9,482 nt of DNA from CAWFGW01 sp963815495. GTDB lineage: Bacteria > Bacteroidota > Bacteroidia > Cytophagales > JAAEPT01. The notes under the pieces were generated by a model. That model was given only the letters and a program-made list of their open reading frames with translations, was not told the DNA's origin and made no database searches. How positions within the stretch are numbered: the first letter of the stretch is position 1; each line of letters starts with the position of its first letter. Below are positions 1-5,512 of this stretch, piece by piece. The stretch lies in NCBI GenBank assembly GCA_963815495.1, contig CAWFGW010000014.1:1-9482 (forward strand). Reading direction: 5' to 3'. The position numbers and the translations under genes were made by a program.

Positions 1-1
1 T

Positions 2-496
2 CCTATGGAATCGGATGATTTGATGGAACGATCTGCTGATGTGCTGATTAATGATGAAGCAAAAAAGCAACTTCAACAATTATCAACAGCTTATTTAAAA
101 TTAAAAGATGATTTGGTAAAGGATGATTTCAAAACAGTTAAAACAGATTTAGCCAACTTCAAAAAAGCGCTTCAAGAAGTTGATATGAAAAACTTCAAAG
201 GTTCAACTCATACTGAATGGATGCGATTTGAAATGCAACTAAATAAAGGCACGGAACACATCCAACATTGGCAGTCTTTAGAAGAAGTAAGAGCTGCATT
301 TATAGGTATTTCCGAAACTATGATCGACTTGGTTAAAACGTTTGACTTTAGCACGCAAACACTCTTTGTACAACACTGCCCAATGGCAAATAAAGACAAA
401 GGAGCCGACTGGCTTAGCTCAGAAAAGGCAATTAAAAACCCTTATTTCGGACAAGCGATGAGTTCTTGTGGTGAAGTAAAATCAACATTAAAATGA
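2..496 (+). CDS. DUF3347 domain protein, 3' part; probable C-terminal end of a CusB-type efflux adaptor
   Basis: The reading frame is open to the left edge (a Pro codon precedes the first ATG at 5), so the gene is probably cut by the window. What remains is almost entirely one DUF3347 domain. Numbered from the ATG at 5, it has a helical first part, a THTEWM segment near residue 68, and the signature end QHCPMAN (C125) followed by WLSSEK, IKNPYFG and a final CGEVK (C155). The CPM motif and paired Cys suggest metal binding. In Flavobacteriia this domain is commonly the C-terminal extension of CusB-like RND periplasmic adaptors. No signal peptide is visible, which fits a truncated larger protein better than a complete one. 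It overlaps the next small gene by ATGA and resembles the protein at 658-1179. The family call is firm; membership in a CusB homologue is inferred and needs the upstream sequence. Confidence 0.85.
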   Translation, partial: PMESDDLMERSADVLINDEAKKQLQQLSTAYLKLKDDLVKDDFKTVKTDLANFKKALQEVDMKNFKGSTHTEWMRFEMQLNKGTEHIQHWQSLEEVRAAFIGISETMIDLVKTFDFSTQTLFVQHCPMANKDKGADWLSSEKAIKNPYFGQAMSSCGEVKSTLK

Positions 497-627
497 AAGA
501 ATGCTGCAAAACTGGGAATGAAAAACCACCTACCAAACTACAAGTTTGGTCTAAAAAAATAGGGTGGATCCTATTGGTTTTAATAATAGTTGGGGTAGCG
601 GTTCTCCAGTTATTGTTTCATAAATAA
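493..627 (+). CDS. Small single-pass membrane protein with N-terminal CC motif (44 aa)
   Basis: This short ORF starts with an ATG that overlaps the TGA of the preceding gene (ATGA), a classic sign of translational coupling. It encodes 44 residues. A cytoplasm-like N-terminus, MKECCKTGNEKPPTK, carries adjacent cysteines C4 and C5. One hydrophobic helix at about residues 23-42 follows (WILLVLIIVGVAVLQLLF), ending in HK. The composition of a Lys-rich head then a uniform hydrophobic stretch then an immediate stop is what a real membrane microprotein looks like, and chance translation is less likely to give it. Its placement between two DUF3347 genes suggests a role linked to the efflux or metal-buffering proteins, for example a small efflux-pump subunit or a Cys-Cys metal ligand at the membrane. 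I do not recognise a named family; function is unknown. Confidence 0.7.
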   Translation: MKECCKTGNEKPPTKLQVWSKKIGWILLVLIIVGVAVLQLLFHK

Positions 628-657
628 TCAAATGTTTAACTAATAAATTACACTAAA

Positions 658-1179
658 ATGAAAAAAACAATTCTTGTAGTTTCAATGGCTTTAGTAAGCT
701 GGGGAACTTTTGCACAACACAGTCATGAAGGTCATGAGCATAAAAAAGAAAAAGTGATGACAAAAAAAATGGATCCTATGTTTAAAGATAAAACAGTAAG
801 CGCAGCTTACACCGAATATCTAATAGTTAAAAATGCGTTGGTTGCATCTAATGCCACCGAAGCGAAATTAGCGGCTGAGGCATTACAAAAAACACTAGCT
901 TCTTTAGAAAACGGAAAGGCGGCTCAAACAGCAGCTAAAAAAATAACAGAAACAGCTGATTTAGAAAGTCAACGTACAGCATTTGCTACTTTAAGCAATG
1001 AAATGATGAGTCTCGTAAAGAAAAGTGAGATCACAATGGGAGAGGTATATGTAGACTATTGTCCAATGGCAAATAGTAATAGTGGTGCGTATTGGCTTTC
1101 GAGTGAAAAAGAAATCAAAAATCCCTATTTCGGAGAGAAGATGATGAAATGTGGAAGTGTGAAAGAAACTGTTAAATAA
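658..1179 (+). CDS. Secreted DUF3347 domain protein
   Basis: This is a 173-residue exported protein. A Sec signal peptide (MKKTILVVSMALVSWGTFA) is probably cut before Q20, and a short His-rich head (HSHEGHEH, residues 21-28) follows. The rest is a DUF3347 domain: helices at about 45-125, then YCPMAN (C135, M137), WLSSEK, IKNPYFG and CGSVKE (C165). The C-terminal block matches the gene ending at 496 closely, so the two are paralogous domains. One looks fused to an adaptor and this one is free in the periplasm. It probably binds or hands over copper or another soft metal through the CPM/Cys and His residues. It sits 30 nt after the small membrane-protein gene and 8 nt before the DUF2231 gene, in an apparent operon. 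The family call is strong; the metal-chaperone role is inferred from motifs and context. Confidence 0.9.
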   Translation: MKKTILVVSMALVSWGTFAQHSHEGHEHKKEKVMTKKMDPMFKDKTVSAAYTEYLIVKNALVASNATEAKLAAEALQKTLASLENGKAAQTAAKKITETADLESQRTAFATLSNEMMSLVKKSEITMGEVYVDYCPMANSNSGAYWLSSEKEIKNPYFGEKMMKCGSVKETVK

Positions 1180-1187
1180 AAAAAATT

Positions 1188-1646
1188 ATGGAATCATTAC
1201 TGCCAGAATGGATGCCTAATATACACCCTTTAATTATTCACTTTCCGATAGTGCTTTGGATCATTGCGGTATTAGCAGATTTGCTTGGGCTTTTTCTGAA
1301 AAAGGAGTGGTTGAGAAATACGACAACTTCTCTTTATGCCTTAGGAGCACTAGCTGCATATGCCGCTTTGTTAACAGGTGAAAATGCGATGCACAGTCAA
1401 ACTATTCCCATGCAAGGTGAGCTAACAGCTAGCCACCATTCGGACTGGGCTCATTATACCTTTTATTCTTTTACTGGTTACGCCATTATCCGTCTTTTCC
1501 TTTTTTGGAAAAAATGGGATAAAATCACCGCTGTAGCCATTGTACTGTTTTTGTTAGGAGCAGCTGGTGCCGGAATGGTTGGGAAAACAGCAGACATGGG
1601 AGGAAAATTAGTCTATAAATATGGTGTTGGAACCAATAAAAAATAA
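1188..1646 (+). CDS. DUF2231-type four-helix inner-membrane protein
   Basis: A 152-residue integral membrane protein with hydrophobic segments at about 18-36, 48-64, 91-107 and 114-130. The opening NIHPLIIHFPIVLW (H13, H18) and the closing GGKLVYKYGVG are the hallmark ends of the DUF2231 family. More His residues lie in the loop between helices 2 and 3 (H69, H83, H84, H89), near a Met-containing stretch. Conserved His pairs in this family have been thought to bind heme or metal, but no substrate is visible here. The gene begins 8 nt after the DUF3347 gene and ends 9 nt before the lipoprotein gene, so co-transcription is very likely. In this setting it may move electrons or metal across the inner membrane for the exported metal-binding partners; that is inference. 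The family assignment rests on motifs and topology. Confidence 0.85.
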   Translation: MESLLPEWMPNIHPLIIHFPIVLWIIAVLADLLGLFLKKEWLRNTTTSLYALGALAAYAALLTGENAMHSQTIPMQGELTASHHSDWAHYTFYSFTGYAIIRLFLFWKKWDKITAVAIVLFLLGAAGAGMVGKTADMGGKLVYKYGVGTNKK

Positions 1647-1655
1647 GTTACAAGT

Positions 1656-2429
1656 ATGAAAAAATCAAAAGTATTATTTTACGCAACAGTCTTTTCTACA
1701 GGAGCATATCTGTTTAGCTCTTGTTCAGGAACAAGCAAAAGCGAACACTCAGAAACCGAAGAGCATGACCACTCCGAAATGAATGAAGGAGAACATGACC
1801 ATGCTGAAATGGAGGGAAATGAAGACCACTATGAACATGAATCTGGAGAAGAGCACCACCACGAGCATGAAAACGTGGAAACCGAGGGTTCTAAAACGTG
1901 GATGCCTAGCGGTAATGGTGAGGAAGTGATTCAATCTGACTTTCACTTTGTAGTTGGCCAAATGAGCAACATCACTCCCGAGACAAAAGAAGTTGATGGA
2001 ACTACTGTGTTAGAAGTGACAGCAGATGGCACGCCAACAGCATTTGTTTTTCATGCTTCGTATGGCAATGTAGGCATTGTTGCAACTTTGAAAAAAATAG
2101 ATTTTAAAGGTAAAATTAAGGTTGTACACCATGTAAAGGACAAAGCTAATTATGAATTTGTTTCTATAGAAGGTAACAACATGCAGTTGGGAAGAATGGT
2201 AGAAGGCAAACCAACTATTCTGGACAAAGGAGCATTTAGCTCAACCAATGATTGGATGGTCTTGAAATCAACGGCCGCAGGAACTCACTACAAAGGATAT
2301 GTGGGTGAAACAAATGTTACACATGGACATGCGGAAGAAATGGAAGATGGTTATGTAGGATTGATGTTAGAAGGCTCAGGAAAAATTCAAATTAAATCGA
2401 TTGAAATAGCAAAACTAGAAAGTGAATGA
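1656..2429 (+). CDS. His-rich lipoprotein with C-terminal beta-sandwich-like domain
   Basis: A 257-residue lipoprotein. The signal peptide ends in an FSSC lipobox, with C23 as the lipidated residue. Residues 31-71 form a flexible acidic linker carrying 11 His, mostly as HxH and HHH clusters (such as EHDHSEMNEGEHDHAEM), which is a strong metal-buffering signature. From about residue 85 to the end there is a soluble domain rich in alternating strands (for example TVLEVTADG, GKIKVVHHV, GYVGLMLEGSGKIQIKSIEI). Its final GYVGLMLEGSG...IQIKSIEI resembles the end of DUF1080/LamG-like jelly-roll folds. I do not see catalytic residues that would allow an enzyme call. It is the last gene before a strong terminator and lies 9 nt after the DUF2231 gene. 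A membrane-tethered periplasmic zinc or copper sponge is the likeliest role. Lipoprotein and His-linker are seen directly; fold is tentative. Confidence 0.85.
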   Translation: MKKSKVLFYATVFSTGAYLFSSCSGTSKSEHSETEEHDHSEMNEGEHDHAEMEGNEDHYEHESGEEHHHEHENVETEGSKTWMPSGNGEEVIQSDFHFVVGQMSNITPETKEVDGTTVLEVTADGTPTAFVFHASYGNVGIVATLKKIDFKGKIKVVHHVKDKANYEFVSIEGNNMQLGRMVEGKPTILDKGAFSSTNDWMVLKSTAAGTHYKGYVGETNVTHGHAEEMEDGYVGLMLEGSGKIQIKSIEIAKLESE

Positions 2430-2430
2430 T

Positions 2431-2473
2431 AAAAAACACTCCTAGAGGATTTCTTCCATTAGGAGTGTTTTTT
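2431..2473 (+). terminator. Strong intrinsic terminator closing the first gene cluster
   Basis: Perfect 14-bp inverted repeat: left arm AAAAAACACTCCTA at 2431-2444, right arm TAGGAGTGTTTTTT at 2460-2473, around a 15-nt loop that can add a GGA/TCC inner pairing. The right arm runs into a T-tract, and the hairpin begins just after the lipoprotein stop codon. Because the left arm starts with an A run, it could also work on the minus strand. It separates the DUF3347-to-lipoprotein cluster from the glutamate-synthase-like gene. Confidence 0.92.
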
Positions 2474-2511
2474 TATTTAAAAATTATTCACCACAATAAA
2501 AAGCAACAACA

Positions 2512-4020
2512 ATGAGGAAGTACTTTATATACAGCGCAATTATTTTTTCACTATTACTAATCTTATTAGGTTTATGGCGACCGTACCATTGGTGGCTAGG
2601 TCTTATACTAGTCCCTTTACTCATTCTTGGGTTTATCGATTTTTTCAATAAAAGTGATAATATTAGAAGAACTTACCCTTTGATAGGTAGAATAAGTCGG
2701 TTGTTAGAGAAGCAACGACATGTACTTCAGGAATTACTTTTTTTAGATCGTACTGAAGGCAAACCTTTTACTTGGATACAAAAAGAAATTGTTTACAAAA
2801 GAGCTTCAGATAACAACATGACTCAGCCGTTTGGTACTCAGATGCCCTACACCGCAATAGGTCGTGAATGGTTTTCTCACTCTGCTTTTCCAGCTAAAAA
2901 TGTGGAAGATGATTTTCGTATTACAGTTGGTAGTTCCTTTTGCAAGCAGCCGTATTCCTCTAGTATCTTAAATGTCGCAGGCATGAGTTTTGGCTCTATT
3001 AGTAAAAACGCCACGTTAGCACTCAACGGAGGAGCAAAACTTGGTGCATTTGCACAAAATACTGGTGAAGGAGGTTTTACACCCTACCACCAAGAACATG
3101 GTGCTGATATTATTTTTCAGTTTGGTACTGGATACTTTGGATGTAGAAATGACAAGGGAGAGTTTGATGAAGAAAAATTTAAAACTATTGCTCAAGATGA
3201 CTTGGTAAAAATGGTTGAAGTGAAAATTTCTCAAGGTGCAAAACCTGGGTTTGGAGCCATACTTCCTGCGAAAAAAAATACAGAAGAAATATCGAAATAC
3301 AGAGAAATTAAACCTCATCAAGAAATACACTCACCAGCACAGCATTCCGCATTTTCTAATCCTAAGGAATTGGTAGCATTCATACAAAAACTTCGAGTTT
3401 TAGCAAACGGGAAACCAATTGGAATAAAGTTGTGCGTGGGTTCAAAAGCCGATTTTGAAAATATTATAGCCACTTTTTCCAACCTGAAAAACTATCCCGA
3501 TTTTATAACAATTGATGGTGCAGAAGGAGGAAGCGGTGCTGCAAATATGGATTCACTCCATTGGGTAGGTACTCCATTAAACGAAGCGTTGGATATAGCA
3601 CATCAAACCTTGAATAAATATAACCTAAGAAAAGAGATCAAAATCATCGCTAGTGGAAAAATCATTTCTTCTTTTGACATAGCAAAAGTTCTTATACTTG
3701 GTGCCGATGCCTGTTATAGTGCTCGGGGGATGATGTTTGCCCTTGGGTGTGTACAGTCGTTAAAGTGTAATCTAAACACTTGCCCTACAGGTATTACCGC
3801 CATGGATCCGCAGCGTGTAGCTTCTCTAGTAGTGGAAGACAAAAAAACTAAAGTAGCCAACTTTCATAAGAACACCCTTAAAGGGTTTGAAGAGTTGCTG
3901 GCATCATCAGGCTTAACCCATAGAAGCCAATTAAGAAAAGAATTAATTGTGAGAAGAATTAATGAAAAAGAAACGGTGACCTATGCCAAACTTTACCCGT
4001 CAAACACATCTACTCTTTAA
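2512..4020 (+). CDS. Membrane-anchored FMN-binding glutamate synthase family protein (GltB-central-domain-like)
   Basis: A 502-residue protein. Two N-terminal membrane helices (about 4-22 and 26-43) are followed by the FMN-binding TIM-barrel domain of glutamate synthase, with family motifs SFGSISKNATLALNGGAKLG, NTGEGG, QFGTGYFG, IDGAEGGSGAAN and ASGKI. The cysteines C413, C419 and C424 (C-x5-C-x4-C, then PTGI) match the [3Fe-4S] ligands of GltB. The amidotransferase and C-terminal GXGXG domains of true GltB are absent, as is normal for this shorter family, so ammonia transfer from glutamine by this protein alone is unlikely. The substrate is unknown. The gene stands between a terminator and a 70-nt spacer, so it is probably its own unit. 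Why such an Fe-S flavoprotein lies in a metal island is unclear; Fe-S clusters are known copper targets, so a redox or stress role is possible. Family call is strong. Confidence 0.9.
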   Translation: MRKYFIYSAIIFSLLLILLGLWRPYHWWLGLILVPLLILGFIDFFNKSDNIRRTYPLIGRISRLLEKQRHVLQELLFLDRTEGKPFTWIQKEIVYKRASDNNMTQPFGTQMPYTAIGREWFSHSAFPAKNVEDDFRITVGSSFCKQPYSSSILNVAGMSFGSISKNATLALNGGAKLGAFAQNTGEGGFTPYHQEHGADIIFQFGTGYFGCRNDKGEFDEEKFKTIAQDDLVKMVEVKISQGAKPGFGAILPAKKNTEEISKYREIKPHQEIHSPAQHSAFSNPKELVAFIQKLRVLANGKPIGIKLCVGSKADFENIIATFSNLKNYPDFITIDGAEGGSGAANMDSLHWVGTPLNEALDIAHQTLNKYNLRKEIKIIASGKIISSFDIAKVLILGADACYSARGMMFALGCVQSLKCNLNTCPTGITAMDPQRVASLVVEDKKTKVANFHKNTLKGFEELLASSGLTHRSQLRKELIVRRINEKETVTYAKLYPSNTSTL

Positions 4021-4090
4021 AACTTAAATTGGAGAGTAGGTCTAATTTACGATCAAAAATAATTTATTAATCCAAAAAAATCATACACAC

Positions 4091-4330
4091 ATGAAACGTA
4101 CAATCTTAATCTTTACATTGGCACTTTGTTCATTGGCATCATGCCAGTCGAATCAGTCAGATATACATGCAGAAGACCACAATGGTATGGGAGATCCTAT
4201 GGAAGAGGATAATACAGAAGTTGCCCCAGCTGAAGAAGTTTATATTTGCCCAATGAAGTGTGAGGGAGAAAAACACTATTCCCATACAGGAGAATGCCCA
4301 GTGTGTCACATGGAACTTGAAAAACAATAA
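4091..4330 (+). CDS. Small lipoprotein with heavy-metal-binding (HMBD-type) domain
   Basis: A 79-residue lipoprotein. The signal peptide MKRTILIFTLALCSLASC ends in an LASC lipobox, with C18 lipidated. After an acidic linker (residues 20-49, with H26 and H30) comes a compact Cys/Met domain: YICPMKC (C53, M55, C57), then GECPVCHMELEK (C69, C72, H73, M74). This matches the heavy-metal-binding domain usually seen in CusB adaptors and P-type ATPases as YxCPMHP...GxCPxCGM. Here the usual His-Pro is replaced by Lys-Cys, giving a four-Cys set. The domain is found here alone on a lipid anchor, which suggests a periplasmic copper or other soft-metal carrier. The regulator gene starts 63 nt downstream. 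Lipoprotein and domain calls are firm; which metal it binds cannot be told. Confidence 0.88.
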   Translation: MKRTILIFTLALCSLASCQSNQSDIHAEDHNGMGDPMEEDNTEVAPAEEVYICPMKCEGEKHYSHTGECPVCHMELEKQ

Positions 4331-4393
4331 TCCATATTAGCTGAGTTTTGCTCGCAGATAACTAAAATTCTTTTATCCTAACTAATCAGTAAT

Positions 4394-4954
4394 ATGCTTA
4401 AGACGCTTTACATCAAAGACATGATTTGTCCGCGATGCATAAAAGTAATCGAACATCTTCTCACCTCATTACAGGTGAAGGATTTTACAGTAGAATTGGG
4501 AAAAATCCAGTTAGATGAAAATTTTGATGAACAGGTTTTAGCAACTCATTTAGAACAGGAGGGTTTTAGCATACTATATGATGCGGATAAAATAATAACT
4601 GAGCGAGTAAAAAATTTGATGATAGACTTATGTAGTGCCAATAGGCTAGCTAAACTTGGCACTACATTGTCATTTTATTTAAGTGAAGAATTAAACGTAT
4701 CCTATGCATCCATTGGTGAGTCGTTTAAGAAAACGGAAAACCGTTCTATTGAGCAATATTGGCAATGCTTAAGGATAGAAAAAACAAAAGAGCTTTTAGA
4801 ATATAATCAGCTATCACTTGAGGAAATCTCTCTACAGGTAGGGTACCTCTCACAACAAGCATTAAGTAAAGCCTTTAAAAAAGTGACTGGGTTAAGTCCA
4901 CGTGATTACAAGAAATTAGAACTAAGCCAGCGAAAAACACTCGATAACATCTGA
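4394..4954 (+). CDS. HMA-like domain fused to AraC-family DNA-binding domain (metal-responsive regulator)
   Basis: A 186-residue cytosolic regulator. Residues 1-65 look like an HMA-type ferredoxin fold (beta-alpha-beta: KTLYIKDMICPRCIKVIEHL), with the metal-binding M10-x-C12-x-x-C15 signature. Residues about 94-174 form the two-helix-turn-helix AraC/XylS DNA-binding domain: SEELNVSYASIGESFKK, then SLEEISLQVGYLSQQALSKA and FKKVTGLSPRDYKK. The AraC sensing domain is missing; the HMA-like part takes its place. Such short HMA-AraC fusions recur next to metal genes in Bacteroidota. It probably senses Cu(I) or a similar ion through C12/C15 and controls neighbouring genes, though no operator is proven. 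A perfect inverted repeat lies in the DNA for residues 79-92, at the domain junction. Domains are clear; ligand and targets are inferred. Confidence 0.9.
   Translation: MLKTLYIKDMICPRCIKVIEHLLTSLQVKDFTVELGKIQLDENFDEQVLATHLEQEGFSILYDADKIITERVKNLMIDLCSANRLAKLGTTLSFYLSEELNVSYASIGESFKKTENRSIEQYWQCLRIEKTKELLEYNQLSLEEISLQVGYLSQQALSKAFKKVTGLSPRDYKKLELSQRKTLDNI
4630..4667. repeat. Perfect 12-bp inverted repeat inside the regulator gene
   Basis: The left arm ATGTAGTGCCAA (4630-4641) and right arm TTGGCACTACAT (4656-4667) are exact reverse complements, separated by a 14-nt AT-rich spacer that contains the palindrome GCTAGC (4645-4650). The repeat falls on the linker between the HMA-like and AraC domains. 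It has no T-tract, so it is not a typical terminator. It could be an operator, an mRNA hairpin, or a coincidence of coding sequence. Confidence 0.85.
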
Positions 4955-4968
4955 TTATCAGCTGTTTT
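4934..4968 (+). terminator. Weak hairpin across the regulator stop codon; possible terminator
   Basis: AAAACA (4934-4939) pairs with TGTTTT (4963-4968) and GATAA (4943-4947) pairs with TTATC (4955-4959), with a 3-nt mismatched internal loop and a 7-nt apical loop containing the stop codon. The stem is AT-rich and only four Ts end the right arm, so termination would be weak at best. It could allow partial read-through to the next gene 123 nt downstream. Confidence 0.3.
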
Positions 4969-5077
4969 AGATCGTGGTAAGTTTTACTGAAAATTGAACA
5001 AGTTGAAAAAAAGCAAATGGAATTGTATTAGTTGAGTTATTAATGAAATTGATTTTATCACTTAAATATTAATAACA

Positions 5078-5407
5078 ATGGAAAAAACTAATTTAATGCA
5101 AGCACTTGCAAAGTGTATTGAGGCTTGCGGAATATGTGCATCAAGCTGTTTAAACGAAGCGGATGTTAAAAAAATGAAAGAATGTATCGCTACAGATTTA
5201 GACTGTGCCAATATCTGTTCTGCTGCACTTCAAATTTTATCAAGAGATTCGTCTCATGCTGACGCTGTGGTAAAAGCATGTAAAATTATTTGTGAAAGCT
5301 GCGAAGAAACTTGCCAATCACACGATATGGAGCATTGCCAAAAATGTGCAAAAGCATGTAAGGAATGTGTAGAAGCATGTGACGCTTATCTTTCTGTAAA
5401 CGCATAA
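5078..5407 (+). CDS. Four-helix-bundle copper-storage-type protein (DUF326/Csp family)
   Basis: A 109-residue protein with no signal peptide, so cytosolic. It has 16 Cys (13, 17, 20, 24, 36, 43, 47, 68, 72, 75, 79, 87, 90, 94, 97, 101), spaced as CxxxC and CxxC along helices so that their side chains can line the core of a four-helix bundle. Examples are KCIEACGICASSC and CQKCAKACKECVEAC. This is the pattern of the cytosolic copper-storage proteins (Csp3-like), which hold many Cu(I) ions through Cys thiolates. The start follows an A-rich leader (AATAACAATG). It is separated from the regulator by 123 nt and followed by a strong hairpin, so it may be transcribed alone or with the regulator. It probably buffers cytosolic Cu(I). 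The family call is firm from Cys spacing; the metal load is inferred. Confidence 0.92.
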   Translation: MEKTNLMQALAKCIEACGICASSCLNEADVKKMKECIATDLDCANICSAALQILSRDSSHADAVVKACKIICESCEETCQSHDMEHCQKCAKACKECVEACDAYLSVNA

Positions 5408-5424
5408 CATACTAAACACTTCTC

Positions 5425-5461
5425 AAAAGTTAACCTTGAAGCTGCTTCAGGGTTAACTTTT
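5425..5461 (+). terminator. Long near-perfect hairpin after the Csp-like gene
   Basis: AAAAGTTAACC (5425-5435) pairs exactly with GGTTAACTTTT (5451-5461), and the inner TTGAAG (5436-5441) pairs with CTTCAG (5445-5450) with one G-U wobble, leaving a 3-nt loop. The right arm ends in four Ts followed by ATAT, 18 nt after the stop codon. This is a good intrinsic terminator and its A/T ends make it potentially bidirectional. It argues that the oxidase gene downstream has its own promoter. Confidence 0.85.
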
Positions 5462-5512
5462 ATATTGATATTATTCCAAACAAACTTCCTTCTTAAAAAA
5501 AATATCCCCCAA

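Noticed and set aside
208..399. Reverse-strand ORF of 63 codons
   Set aside because: It lies fully inside the DUF3347 coding frame and shows no recognisable domain; a shadow ORF.
1749..1961. Reverse-strand ORF rich in Phe/Val/Met that looks like a membrane protein
   Set aside because: It is the antisense of the His/Glu-rich linker codons, which reads as hydrophobic residues by composition alone.
3016..3330. Reverse-strand ORF of 104 codons
   Set aside because: It is antisense to the conserved FMN-barrel part of the glutamate-synthase-like gene; no family motif.
4008..4041. Hairpin with CTACTCT/AGAGTAG arms across the end of the glutamate-synthase-like gene
   Set aside because: The core stem is only 7 bp with a 16-nt loop and no following T-tract, so it is not a convincing terminator.
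5003..5034. Possible promoter: TTG at 5003-5005 and TATTAGTTG at 5026-5034 upstream of the Csp-like gene
   Set aside because: Spacing is about right for Bacteroidota, but the -7 element has one extra base compared with TAnnTTTG, and such partial matches are common in AT-rich DNA.
5465..5512. In-frame TTG extension of the multicopper oxidase by 16 residues
   Set aside because: It would start 4 nt after a terminator hairpin, use a rare start codon and place a polar stretch before an otherwise standard signal peptide beginning at ATG 5513.
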